Below are positions 1 through 8,734 of a DNA stretch of 44,903 nt, piece by piece (position 1 is the stretch's first letter; the number at the start of each line of letters is the position of its first letter). The position numbers and the translations under genes are program-made. The notes beneath the pieces are model-generated. The model saw only the letters and a list, made by a program, of their open reading frames with translations, was not told where the DNA came from and ran no database searches. Source of the stretch: Colivivens sp963626085 (GTDB lineage: Bacteria > Bacteroidota > Bacteroidia > Bacteroidales > Bacteroidaceae); assembly GCA_963626085.1 (NCBI GenBank), contig CAVFVJ010000037.1, forward strand, positions 1 to 44,903, given 5' to 3'.

Positions 1-2
1 GT

Positions 3-524
3 CTATTTACGATAGTTGTTGTTCTCGATATCCAAAAGTGTTCTTTTTGCCTCGATTCCACCAGAGAACCCTATCAAGGTGTGGTTGGTGCCGATGACCC
101 TATGACATGGGATGAAGATGCTTATGCCGTTGGCTCCTATGGCTTGAGCAACGGCTCTTATACCACTTAGATTATTAACCCTTTGGGCTATCTCCTTGTA
201 GGTTCGGGTTTCACCGTAAGGAATTTCGAGCAAAGCATCCCATATGTGTTTTTGGAAATCTGTACCTACTGGACAAAGAGTAATGCCGAAAGTCCTGCGC
301 TTGCCTTCGAAATATTCCCCAAGTTCTTTCTTCGCCTGTTCCAGCACAGCGGAAGATGCGGTTTTAAACTCTGCGTGAAGAAGCCTTTCCAACCGAAATT
401 TGTTGCGCTCTGCGTATGGCATTCCATGCCAGTCGCATAGGCAAAGTGTATCATCTGATGATGCCAAGACGAGCTTTCCACAAGGAGAGTCGTAATATTG
501 CATGTAAAGGGTATGTCTTGTCAT
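3..524 (-). CDS. ogt: methylated-DNA--protein-cysteine methyltransferase
   Basis: Suicide repair protein that transfers the alkyl group from O6-alkylguanine (and O4-alkylthymine) to its own cysteine. The 173-residue frame is complete. It carries the family active-site motif IPCHRVIG with the acceptor Cys at residue 140, a helix-turn-helix around residues 106-117 (TRTYKEIAQRV) and the DNA-flipping Arg at about 123 (GIRAVAQAIGAN). Length matches the Ogt/MGMT class without an Ada N-terminal domain. A second Met lies at residue 8, so the first seven residues are uncertain. It lies 37 bp downstream of addB on the same strand with no promoter in the gap, so it is probably the last gene of the addAB transcript. 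Family assignment is firm; operon membership is inferred. Confidence 0.95.
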   Translation of the reverse strand: MTRHTLYMQYYDSPCGKLVLASSDDTLCLCDWHGMPYAERNKFRLERLLHAEFKTASSAVLEQAKKELGEYFEGKRRTFGITLCPVGTDFQKHIWDALLEIPYGETRTYKEIAQRVNNLSGIRAVAQAIGANGISIFIPCHRVIGTNHTLIGFSGGIEAKRTLLDIENNNYRK

Positions 525-561
525 TGAAATTTACTTTAATTGGATGCTGTCTCTAATTGTC

Positions 562-3500
562 TTACCTATAATTGAAATTCAGGTGCTCCTTGCCGCACAA
601 TATCTTGAACGGACAGAAGTTGCAGTGGTCGTCGGTGTCGCTCTGGACGAACTGTCCTGTGCGGTCGAACATCTCGGTGAGTAGGTTTTTGAGTCGTTTA
701 CTGTACTCGTCGTGACACTGTGACTGGTAGTCGGTTACCGGTTCCTTGCCAATCTTGACCATAGAGTCCTTCCCCTCCTTCTTCAGCTTGATGTAGAGCA
801 GGGTGGGGGATAGGGCAGGAAGGTTCTTGCTGTCCCTCTCTGCACAGCGCATCATGACCTCACTGTAGTAGAATGTCTGGAAGATGTGGCTGGCGCGGTT
901 CTTTGCTGGTAGGAACAATGCTTCGATGGAGGCTGTTGACTGTAGGGAGGATGATGTCTTGTAGTCAGCTATGCGGCAGTGGCGCGCACCCTCTACCGTT
1001 GCACTGTCGATGCGGTCGATGACGCCTCCAATCAGTAGCCTGCGTGTGCTGTCGTTGTCGGGGAATGTGATGTCTGCATTGTGTTTCATTTCCTGCTCGT
1101 GTATGATGAGAGGCACGCACTTGGAATCGCTTACTATCTGCTTCTTCACGTATTTGGAAATCACCTTGTAGTTCAGCAGTTGCGTTCCGTTCAGTTCCAG
1201 CGTGAACTTATCCTGTTTCACATCCTCTTTCTTCACCTTGAACATCTCCAGTGCGAAGGCTCGGTCTACACAGCGGTGTATGGCGAACTCTCCCTCCTTG
1301 GTTAGTTGCTCCTTTCCCTTTGAGTCTGTACGCACATACTTGCTGAAGAACCCCGAGTCCAGTGTCTGTCCTGTGAAGGGCAGATAGAAGTATTCCATTG
1401 CCCGGTGGAAGATGCTTCCGAAGACATTGTCCGCCACGTTCTCGTTGATTTCGTCTTCCTCACTGAAACCGCATACTTTACTGAGGTAGAACTGCAACTG
1501 GCACGCCATGTAGGTGTTCAGGGCTGACGGAGACAGACTGTCAATGTCGTTGAGTCCTTTGCCGACAGTCTCTGTGGACTTGTCCACGGCAAGGAGTCTG
1601 ACATCATATTTATTCTCTTCTTCCGTCTCCTCATCCTTGTGGCTGTGGTCGTTGCCACTTTCAGTGTCGGCTACCAGACTGTATTCATGTATCCGTGTGG
1701 AGTCCGACAGGATGCTGTCACCCTCATACTTGAGTTGCATCATGAACCGACTCATCTCACCCTTGTTAAGTCCGTCGGTAGAGGCGTTGTACACCAGCGT
1801 CACGTTCTCCGCACGTTGCAGGAGACGGTAGAAGTAATAAGCGTAGAGACTTGTCTGCCGCTTCACTGTCGTCATCCCATTCGCCTCGCGAAGGAAGTTG
1901 AGGATGAACGAGGTGGAGTGTCCTGCCTTGGGTAGCATACCCTCACCTGTGGACAGCATGATGACGTTGTCAAAGTCGAGGTTACGTGTCTCCAGTATTC
2001 CCATCACTTGCACCCCCACAGCCGGTTCTCCGTGGAACGCAATGCTTCTGGAGGCGATGGCCTGTCGCACGAGTCGTATGAGAGTCTCTGGTGTGTTGAA
2101 TGTGAGACTGTGCCGGTCGATGAGGTCATGGAAACGGTTGAGAATCGTCCATGTGTTGTATGCCGACTCGGAGTAGAGTGCGTTGTCTCCCGGCAGTTCC
2201 GCCATTTTTTGTGCCACGGCCTTCACCAGTTCTGCAATATGTCTTAGGTTGTCCTTGACCGATACTGACGGCTCTCTGAACACCTCCTCGATGAACTCTC
2301 CCTTGAAGGCATCCTGGCGTGGGAACGTGTTGTTGTTCTTCTTGAAGTCCGCAAGCAACGAGAGTGCATCCTTTCTGTTCATCATCAACAGGTAAGGGTG
2401 TTTCAGCACTTTGTCCACGTAGGTGTATCTCCAACGGCCGACAGGTATTTCCCCAGTCTTGGGCTTCCATCCGCGGAACACCAACTCAAGCAGTGCCATG
2501 ACGAAGCCTGCCACGGGTGTCTCCTGCATAGGGTAACCCATGGTGATGTTCAGTTCTGTGGCCAGTCCGTCTGCATAAGTGTCGGGAATGGAGTGCAGCA
2601 GTGGCTGCAGCAGGTGTTCGTCGCACAGCACCACAGCCGTGCGGTTCATGGGACTTTCAGTCTTGAGTGTGTTCCTCACCCATGTGCCGGCATAACTGCA
2701 TTGTGCGCTGTCGGTAGGGGACGACACGAACCGTATGGTCTTGTCCTTCCTCAGGTTGTCATAGACTTCCTTCCTTGTCAGACGGTTGCCCAGTAACTTG
2801 ATATTGTCACTGATGAACGCCCCTGCCTCGAAGGTCGTCCCTACCTTTGCGTAAGCCTCATCGTAATCCCAGTAGAAGACAGCTCCGTAGTTGTCCTTCA
2901 AGTACTTGAATATGGTCTTTTCAGTCTCGTTGAGCACGTTGAAGCCCACTACGAACGGATGTCTGAAGTCCGACCCGAGTGTCCGCAGACAGTCATCGTC
3001 CAGTTGCCCCCTCAGTATCTTCTCAGCCACCTCACGCTTCAGCATACCCGAGTAGGCATACTTATCCTTCCGCAGCATGGACTTGAACGTGCCGTATATC
3101 TCCGGCATCTTGGTCCACATCTCCAGATAACGCCGGTGGAGCTCGGTCGTTGTCTCAGTACTGAAACTGTCGAACAGTCTCCTGATTGCCTCCTCCTGTT
3201 CCCGGTCTATGTAGTCGAAGTCGCTCAACGCCTCAAGGTCGGTTATGTTGACAAACAGTTTTCCTGCGTCCACCATGTTGTTGTCGATATCCTCAAAGTC
3301 GTTCAGCAACACCTCACCCCATGAGTAGAACTGGTCGAACGTCTCGTTCTTACCCGTAACACTGATGAATGCCCTATAGAGGTAATAGACGAGGAGTACG
3401 GGGTCGGCTACGGTGAGTCCACTAAGTGACTGGAACAACTCACTGATGGTGGAGTAGTGTGGAGTCCAGAACGGAGGGTTCATGTACTTCGTGAGCTGTT

Positions 3501-3624
3501 GGTTGAGAAACATGCTCGCCCGTTTGTTGGGGAAGATGACAGTCATGTCCCTCAGTTGTCCGTTGTACCGCTCCTTGGCGATGCCTGTCAGGTCTTCCGC
3601 CACAAATTCAAGGAATGTCTTCAT
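562..3624 (-). CDS. addB: AddB-like subunit of AddAB helicase-nuclease (PD-(D/E)XK)
   Basis: Second subunit of the AddAB enzyme, which resects double-strand DNA ends and prepares them for RecA. The 1020-residue protein has an N-terminal UvrD-like but degenerate helicase region without a clear Walker A, then a C-terminal RecB-type nuclease. Visible nuclease residues are Asp at about 870 (GVIDRID) and the D-Y-K motif at about 887-889 (IADYKTS). Four cysteines flank this domain: Cys708 (ACQLQFYL) and C1001-xx-C1004-x5-C1010 (CNFCPFKILCG), the arrangement that holds the Fe-S cluster in AddB proteins. Its ATG overlaps the addA stop as ATGA, showing tight translational coupling. AddB is divergent in Bacteroidota, so the symbol rests on architecture and on the partner gene. 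Confidence 0.9.
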   Translation of the reverse strand: MKTFLEFVAEDLTGIAKERYNGQLRDMTVIFPNKRASMFLNQQLTKYMNPPFWTPHYSTISELFQSLSGLTVADPVLLVYYLYRAFISVTGKNETFDQFYSWGEVLLNDFEDIDNNMVDAGKLFVNITDLEALSDFDYIDREQEEAIRRLFDSFSTETTTELHRRYLEMWTKMPEIYGTFKSMLRKDKYAYSGMLKREVAEKILRGQLDDDCLRTLGSDFRHPFVVGFNVLNETEKTIFKYLKDNYGAVFYWDYDEAYAKVGTTFEAGAFISDNIKLLGNRLTRKEVYDNLRKDKTIRFVSSPTDSAQCSYAGTWVRNTLKTESPMNRTAVVLCDEHLLQPLLHSIPDTYADGLATELNITMGYPMQETPVAGFVMALLELVFRGWKPKTGEIPVGRWRYTYVDKVLKHPYLLMMNRKDALSLLADFKKNNNTFPRQDAFKGEFIEEVFREPSVSVKDNLRHIAELVKAVAQKMAELPGDNALYSESAYNTWTILNRFHDLIDRHSLTFNTPETLIRLVRQAIASRSIAFHGEPAVGVQVMGILETRNLDFDNVIMLSTGEGMLPKAGHSTSFILNFLREANGMTTVKRQTSLYAYYFYRLLQRAENVTLVYNASTDGLNKGEMSRFMMQLKYEGDSILSDSTRIHEYSLVADTESGNDHSHKDEETEEENKYDVRLLAVDKSTETVGKGLNDIDSLSPSALNTYMACQLQFYLSKVCGFSEEDEINENVADNVFGSIFHRAMEYFYLPFTGQTLDSGFFSKYVRTDSKGKEQLTKEGEFAIHRCVDRAFALEMFKVKKEDVKQDKFTLELNGTQLLNYKVISKYVKKQIVSDSKCVPLIIHEQEMKHNADITFPDNDSTRRLLIGGVIDRIDSATVEGARHCRIADYKTSSSLQSTASIEALFLPAKNRASHIFQTFYYSEVMMRCAERDSKNLPALSPTLLYIKLKKEGKDSMVKIGKEPVTDYQSQCHDEYSKRLKNLLTEMFDRTGQFVQSDTDDHCNFCPFKILCGKEHLNFNYR

Positions 3625-6600
3625 AAGTTGTCTTCGATTCGTTCCACTTCATTGTCCTTCATGTACCATAGATATCCTTCCACACCGGGCATATCCATAC
3701 CTGTGAGCAGTCGCATGTAGTCCCTCACCTGTTGGTGGTGCGCCATACTGTGGTTTCCTGTCTTGTAGTCGATGACTATGGTGCGGCTGTCATCATATAT
3801 AACCCTGTCCGGTCGTTTGGTCTGCGTCTGTCTGCCTGTACCTGTAACGATGTCACGCTCGTTGAGCACCTTCCACTTGGGCGAGAACCATTCCCTGATG
3901 CGGTCGTTCGCCAGAGCCTTACCGATGGCTCGCTCTATGCAGTCGCGGAACGTGCTGTCTTCCATCACCCCTTCCTGGTCGAGTTGCCTCAGCACCATGT
4001 CGATGTCGTTCTCGCTGTTGATCATTGAGAACACCTTGTGGACCACCAGTCCCTTCTTTATATATGAGTGGCTCTCCTCCTCATTGCCGTCCTCGTCCGA
4101 GATGAACTCGCGTGAGCGGTTGGACTGCTTGAACACAGGTGACTTGCCGGTATTCACGAACCCTACACGTATGTCGGGTGTGCCGTCCTCATCCTTTGCT
4201 GACTCCTCCTCCTCCTCCTTGTGGCGTACAACCTCCCCGATAGGGAATTGGATATCGTCTCCGACTGTGTTCTTGATGACATCATGCACGGTGTAGCCAC
4301 TGTCATTGTTCTTCTTCTCCTTGGCATTGCCCGTCATGATGATGAGGTTGTGTGAAGCACGTGTGAACGCCACGTAGAGTAGGTTTTGGTTGTCCACATA
4401 GTTCTTCATGACCTCCTCCTCATACTCGTGGTTGAAGTCGGTCTCACCAGTGCTCTTCCTGCACTTCACTGGGATGACTGGCAGTTGTCCCTCCTCTTTC
4501 GAACTGCACCAGATGACAGGGTTCTTGATTTCCATGCTCCAGTCGCAGAAGGGTAGGATGACTGTGTGGAACTCCAGTCCCTTGGACTTGTGTATCGTCA
4601 TCATGTGGAGTCCTTCCGTCTCTCCTGCAGGTATGGTCTGACTGTAGAGCCGCTCGTCCCAGTACTGAACGAAACTGTCGATGTCCGCACTGTTGTCCTT
4701 TGCGAAGGCTGCCACCTGGTCCATGAAATAGAAGAGGTAAGCCGACTGCCCGTCCAGTCGGTCGAGTCCGAACAGACTGTAGAGTCGTTCACACAGTTCG
4801 TACAGTGGAAGTGTCTGCAACTCACTGATGCTGCAGACGAAACCGTCGGGCAGCAGACCGTACAGCTCTTGTTCCTTCGCTTGGTAGAACTTGTCGATAG
4901 GGCATTGCCTGTGCATTACGGTTGTCTGGTATTTGAATGCCAGTGTGGCACAGAGGAACATGTTGAACGGTTTCCGTTCCTGACTGTATGCATCGCTGTC
5001 GTAGCCGGCAATCACCCTCATGGCTGCCACGATGAGTTGTACTGCCTCCGATGAGTCGAGCCTGTATGCCTCGTTGCTTACTATGTTGATGTCCTTGAAC
5101 TGTCGCTTCAGGTACTTGGAGATGAGTTGCAGTTCGTTGTTGTAGCGTGTGAGGATGGCGATGTCGCTCTCTTCTACACCCTGTTCGTACAAACGCTTCA
5201 GAGTGTCTCCAAGCAGTTCCAGCACTTGTCGCTGGTATTCTTCTTTCGTGCGCTCCCCACTGCAGTCGGTCTCCGTATCGTTCACGTCAATCACCTCCAC
5301 ATACCCCCTGCTTTCGTGTCCCTTCCTTATCTTCTGCTTAACCTCATTGTAAGCCATACGGATGGCCTCAGTGAGTTTGCTTTCACCGAACTGGTTGGTG
5401 AAGTGGCGTGTGGTCTCCTTGCCAGCCTCACTGAAGAACCAGTTGTTGAAGTCCACTATGTTGCCGTCACTTCGGTGATTGGTGTCGAGTGCCCTGCGCA
5501 TCTCCTCCTCCTCGATTCTGGTACTGAAGTTCTTGTCGCTGTTGATGTTGTTGAGTATTGCCCAGTCGCTGTTTCTCCATCTGTAGATACTCTGCTTCAC
5601 GTCGCCCACGATAAGGCATGTGTGTCCGCTGGCTATGCATTCCTTGATGAGTGGGATGAAGTTCTTCCACTGCAGCTCGCTGGTGTCCTGAAACTCGTCT
5701 ATCATGATGTAACGGAACGACGAGGCAGCCTTCTCATAGATGAAGGGGATGTCGTTGTCGCTTATGATGTCATTGAGCTTGTGTGCCGTGTCGGCGAGGA
5801 TGAAGCGGTTCTTCTCCTTGTTCAGTTGGCGCAGAGTAGTGTCGACCTTGTTCAGCAGACTCATTTGGTTCACGTACTGCAGTATGGTGTCCACGGTGTT
5901 CCTCCTCCTTCGCAGGGTTATCTCGTTGTCAAACAACTGCATGTAGTACGGTTGATGCTCACTGTCCAGTCCGCGGTCTTTCATCCACGGAGTGTCGCGG
6001 TCTTCTTTCAGTGCCTTGGGTACAGCACCTGTCAAGTTTCCATCCGCTATCTTCGGAAGGAAAGCGTAGACTCCGCTCCTGCCTCTGACGAAGTCCTCCG
6101 CTCCGAAGCCGTGTTCATTGCAATAGTCTGTGAACTGTCGCGCATTGTCTTTCCGTAGGTTGTCAATCCTGTCCCTCTCAGCATAGAGCGATTGTTTGTA
6201 ACGGTTGTAGAACCCTGGCTCGCCAGTCTGTTCATTGATGTTCTTCTGCTCCTTCAGATAATTCTCGTTGAAGATGTTGCGACTGAACTCAGCCACTTCT
6301 GCGTCAATCTTCCAGTTCTTGTTGTCCGCTTCGAGGTTGTCCTCCACATACGCCAGTACCGCATTATAAACGTCGTCGCCCTCCTTCATCCTCTCTATCA
6401 TCTGTGCCACTGCCTCTTCGAGGGCTTCCTCGCTGTTGAGGTCCACGTTCAGATTGGCAGTGAGGTTGAGTTCCCTCGCGAGGTCACGTATGATGCTCTG
6501 GAAGAAAGAGTCGATGGTCTCTATACGGAAATGACTGTAGTCGTGCAGAATCTTCGACAGTGCGATACGGCAATGGTCTCGCACGACGGTTTGGCTCTGT

Positions 6601-6848
6601 CTGGTCTTTTCCTGCAACTTCTCCTCGAAAATCTTGGCGCTGGGGTCTCCTGTTGCCACCTTGTACAGTGTCTCTATGATACGGCTCTTCATCTCAGCCG
6701 TAGCCTTGTTGGTGAAGGTAACGGCAAGGATGTGCCTGTAGTTGTCGGGGTTCTCCACGAGCAGGGTCAGGTATTCGAGTGTGAGGGTGAACGTCTTGCC
6801 ACTTCCAGCCGAGGCGCGTCCCACTTTCAACTTTCCACTTTCAATCAT
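3621..6848 (-). CDS. addA: AddA-like UvrD-family helicase/exonuclease subunit
   Basis: Helicase and nuclease subunit of the AddAB recombination complex (ATP-driven unwinding plus cleavage of one strand). In the 1075-residue protein I see Walker A at residues 10-19 (GRASAGSGKT), Walker B/motif II (IDEFQDTSELQW), motif III (VGDVKQSIYRWRNSDW), motif V (TIHKSKGLEFHTVILPF), motif VI (LLYVAFTRASHNLII) and a C-terminal RecB-type nuclease signature (RPDRVI followed by VIDYKTG). Its start overlaps the stop of the upstream glycosyltransferase by 8 bp and its stop overlaps addB by 4 bp, so the genes are translationally coupled. Both the motor and nuclease motifs look intact. Confidence 0.95.
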   Translation of the reverse strand: MIESGKLKVGRASAGSGKTFTLTLEYLTLLVENPDNYRHILAVTFTNKATAEMKSRIIETLYKVATGDPSAKIFEEKLQEKTRQSQTVVRDHCRIALSKILHDYSHFRIETIDSFFQSIIRDLARELNLTANLNVDLNSEEALEEAVAQMIERMKEGDDVYNAVLAYVEDNLEADNKNWKIDAEVAEFSRNIFNENYLKEQKNINEQTGEPGFYNRYKQSLYAERDRIDNLRKDNARQFTDYCNEHGFGAEDFVRGRSGVYAFLPKIADGNLTGAVPKALKEDRDTPWMKDRGLDSEHQPYYMQLFDNEITLRRRRNTVDTILQYVNQMSLLNKVDTTLRQLNKEKNRFILADTAHKLNDIISDNDIPFIYEKAASSFRYIMIDEFQDTSELQWKNFIPLIKECIASGHTCLIVGDVKQSIYRWRNSDWAILNNINSDKNFSTRIEEEEMRRALDTNHRSDGNIVDFNNWFFSEAGKETTRHFTNQFGESKLTEAIRMAYNEVKQKIRKGHESRGYVEVIDVNDTETDCSGERTKEEYQRQVLELLGDTLKRLYEQGVEESDIAILTRYNNELQLISKYLKRQFKDINIVSNEAYRLDSSEAVQLIVAAMRVIAGYDSDAYSQERKPFNMFLCATLAFKYQTTVMHRQCPIDKFYQAKEQELYGLLPDGFVCSISELQTLPLYELCERLYSLFGLDRLDGQSAYLFYFMDQVAAFAKDNSADIDSFVQYWDERLYSQTIPAGETEGLHMMTIHKSKGLEFHTVILPFCDWSMEIKNPVIWCSSKEEGQLPVIPVKCRKSTGETDFNHEYEEEVMKNYVDNQNLLYVAFTRASHNLIIMTGNAKEKKNNDSGYTVHDVIKNTVGDDIQFPIGEVVRHKEEEEESAKDEDGTPDIRVGFVNTGKSPVFKQSNRSREFISDEDGNEEESHSYIKKGLVVHKVFSMINSENDIDMVLRQLDQEGVMEDSTFRDCIERAIGKALANDRIREWFSPKWKVLNERDIVTGTGRQTQTKRPDRVIYDDSRTIVIDYKTGNHSMAHHQQVRDYMRLLTGMDMPGVEGYLWYMKDNEVERIEDNL

Positions 6849-7749
6849 CGTCGATACTTATATAATAAAGGAGTTTATACAGGTTGAATAGTCCTACCGC
6901 AGGGCGTGTGCTGCACAGGTTGTGCCGCAGCGGTTTCCGACAAACGGTGGCAATCAGATGTAAGAGGGGGGCCAGTCCCATGCGTTTCAGTTGCTCAGCA
7001 CGGTCGAGTACGGTCACGTGCCCTCTCAGCTCCGTCCTGAACCGATGCAGGTTTTCGAGTGCCTCTTCTGTCTTCTTCACAAAGTGTGGGTTGGTCTCTA
7101 TCTCGTCGTTCATCAGTGGGTTGTCGATGCGGTGCACCTCATAGCCGGCATTGTGGAGGTCGATGCCGTACTTCACGTCTTCGTAGCCGTACCTGCCAAA
7201 CCGCTCGTCCATGAACACAGACTCTGTCACCTCACGTCTTACCAGGAAACAGAAGGAACGGAACTTGTTGAGGTCGCTTTTATTCATGCCCGACTCCCGA
7301 TTACGTTTTGTCTGTTGTGCCAGACGGTTCTCGTAGTTCTTCTCGTATTTGTAACGCAACGAGCAGTCTGCCGACGTGGCTTCCTTCGGATGGATGATTC
7401 CTCCGCAGACCACATCGTGGTTCTCAGCAGCATCCAGATACCTCTGTATGAAGTCGTCCCTCACCACCTTTCCGTCCTGATCCATGAACAGCAGTAGTCT
7501 GCCCTTTGCTTCTGAGGCAAGGAAATTGCGGATGCGACTCCTGCCCACATTCGTTTCCCTACGTATGAAACGACAGTGGCAGAGTCCGTTCACCGTCCGC
7601 TCCACATCCATCCACACAGGTTTGTCCGACCCGTCGTCTGCCACCACAATCTCATAGTCCACGCCACATGCATCGCACTGCCCCTTCAGTGCTGCCACCA
7701 GCACCGAGCAGTCGTAGTTGTATGATGGGATAAGAACTGAAAGTATCAT
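6841..7749 (-). CDS. family 2 glycosyltransferase
   Basis: Likely cytoplasmic GT-A glycosyltransferase using a nucleotide sugar; acceptor and product are unknown. The first residues MILSVLIPSYNYD and YEIVVADDGSD are typical GT2 strands, and the metal-binding DxD is at residues 90-92 (LFMDQDGK). The region YGYEDVKYGIDLHNAGY resembles the galactosyltransferase-type C-terminal motif. I chose the ATG at 7749 (302 aa) instead of the longest frame starting at 7800 because a -7 promoter box lies at 7772-7779, inside the longer frame; the start lies about 15 bases below the expected transcription start. It is the first gene of the unit leading into addA, addB and ogt, an unexpected partner for repair genes. 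Confidence 0.85.
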   Translation of the reverse strand: MILSVLIPSYNYDCSVLVAALKGQCDACGVDYEIVVADDGSDKPVWMDVERTVNGLCHCRFIRRETNVGRSRIRNFLASEAKGRLLLFMDQDGKVVRDDFIQRYLDAAENHDVVCGGIIHPKEATSADCSLRYKYEKNYENRLAQQTKRNRESGMNKSDLNKFRSFCFLVRREVTESVFMDERFGRYGYEDVKYGIDLHNAGYEVHRIDNPLMNDEIETNPHFVKKTEEALENLHRFRTELRGHVTVLDRAEQLKRMGLAPLLHLIATVCRKPLRHNLCSTRPAVGLFNLYKLLYYISIDDD

Positions 7750-7771
7750 GTCGGGTAAATGATTGAGAATA

Positions 7772-7779
7772 CAAAGGTA
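7772..7779 (-). promoter_or_regulatory. Bacteroidota -7 box upstream of GT2-addA-addB-ogt
   Basis: Reads TACCTTTG on the minus strand, a match to the Bacteroidota sigma-factor -7 consensus TAnnTTTG. No convincing -33 TTG is seen at the usual distance. It sets the glycosyltransferase start at 7749. Confidence 0.65.
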
Positions 7780-7908
7780 CAAAAAATAATAGTCATTCAT
7801 TCTATAGTGAGAGGATAAACGTGCCTTTTGACATGTTTGTACGACTGGCCATCCAAAACCGACTAACTTCTATGGTAGTCATGAGTAGTCGGTACCTGCG
7901 TACCATAT

Positions 7909-7952
7909 AGGCAGGGCTGGAGTACCGAATACTCGGTACTCCAGTCCTGCCT
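7909..7952. repeat. long near-perfect hairpin, 20-bp arms
   Basis: Arms at 7909-7928 and 7933-7952 with a 4-base ATAC loop; one position is mismatched (a G-T wobble as RNA). It lies between two divergent promoters, with no T-tract, so it is not a standard terminator. A short GGTAC/GTACC hairpin sits just before it, at about 7890-7904. Confidence 0.8.
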
Positions 7953-7995
7953 AATAGAAACAAAGTGAAGTACTGGAGAAAATAGATTTTAATCT

Positions 7996-8052
7996 GTGAC
8001 GTGAGCCACGTTACCTGCTGATTGTTGTGACGTGAGCCACGTCACCTACTAG
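7996..8052. repeat. bipartite hairpin repeat, copy 1
   Basis: Two hairpins built on GTGACGTG-agc-CACGT(T/C)AC at 7996-8014 and 8027-8045, followed by CTACTAG. The left TAGTAG border seen in the other copies is missing. Same family as 9703-9761 and 42777-42909. Confidence 0.75.
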
Positions 8053-8146
8053 GCTGTTTGCAGTTGGTGGCACATTTAATAGTGGTGTTGAGCAGTAAAA
8101 ACAAAAATAAGCGTGCATCAGATGCTTGCGTTTGTGCAATAATTTG

Positions 8147-8154
8147 TACCTTTG
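8147..8154 (+). promoter_or_regulatory. Bacteroidota -7 box of the maoC-like gene
   Basis: TACCTTTG, with a TTG at 8126-8128 (spacing 18 bp) as a -33 element. Transcription would start about 20 bases before the ATG at 8181, which rules out the longer frame beginning at 8058. Confidence 0.75.
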
Positions 8155-8180
8155 CACATAAATACAATAAATTTGGGATT

Positions 8181-8648
8181 ATGGCATTGATTACTGTTAG
8201 TTCATACGATGAGTTTGCTGCCTACCTCGGCAAGGAACTGGGGCAGTCAGAGTGGTTGGAGATTACGCAAGAGCGCATCAACCTTTTTGCGGACGCTACG
8301 CTCGACCATCAGTGGATACATGTAGATGTGGAGAGGGCTAAGACTGAAAGTCCATACAAGTCTACCATTGCGCACGGTTATCTTACTCTTTCACTCCTTC
8401 CGTACCTCTACGAGCAGATTATCGAGGCGAAGAACATCAAGATGCTCGTGAACTATGGTATGGACAAGATGAAGTTTGGCATTCCGGTGCTGGTAGGCAA
8501 GCGGGTGCGTCTGTCCGCCATGTTGTACAACATCGCTAACCTCCGTGGCACAGCTAAGGTGGAGATTAAGTTCAAGCTTGAGATCGACGGTGAGCGCAAG
8601 CCGGCTCTCGAAGGTATCGCCACCTTCCTCTATATGTTTGAGAAATAA
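8181..8648 (+). CDS. MaoC-like (R)-hydratase/dehydratase
   Basis: Single hot-dog-fold protein of 155 residues in the MaoC/NodN hydratase group, which usually hydrates or dehydrates enoyl-thioesters. The hydratase-2 motif is visible: Asp and His in ATLDHQWIHVD, then the conserved ERA and STIAHGYLTLSLLP segments. Start choice: the frame is open from 8058, but the promoter -7 box at 8147-8154 lies within it, so the ATG at 8181 is the real start. The gene is monocistronic, closed by a hairpin terminator at 8669-8710. The substrate cannot be read from the sequence; a role in acyl-CoA or acyl-ACP metabolism is inferred from the family. Confidence 0.88.
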   Translation: MALITVSSYDEFAAYLGKELGQSEWLEITQERINLFADATLDHQWIHVDVERAKTESPYKSTIAHGYLTLSLLPYLYEQIIEAKNIKMLVNYGMDKMKFGIPVLVGKRVRLSAMLYNIANLRGTAKVEIKFKLEIDGERKPALEGIATFLYMFEK

Positions 8649-8668
8649 CGACAGACAGTAAAATAAAT

Positions 8669-8710
8669 GTGCGGTCTGACCACAGAAAAAGTGGCTGGCC
8701 GCACTCTTTT
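8669..8710 (+). terminator. intrinsic terminator after the maoC-like gene
   Basis: Hairpin with GTGCGGTC at 8669-8676 pairing GGCCGCAC at 8697-8704, an inner ACCAC/GTGG stem and a purine-rich loop, followed by TCTTTT at 8705-8710. It lies just before the start of the next gene. Confidence 0.7.
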
Positions 8711-8734
8711 GAATCACACATCAACAGACAGGAT

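Noticed and set aside
5127..6158. 343-codon plus-strand frame opposite addA
   Set aside because: Antisense shadow of a well-supported gene with all helicase motifs; hydrophobic, valine-rich translation without a domain.
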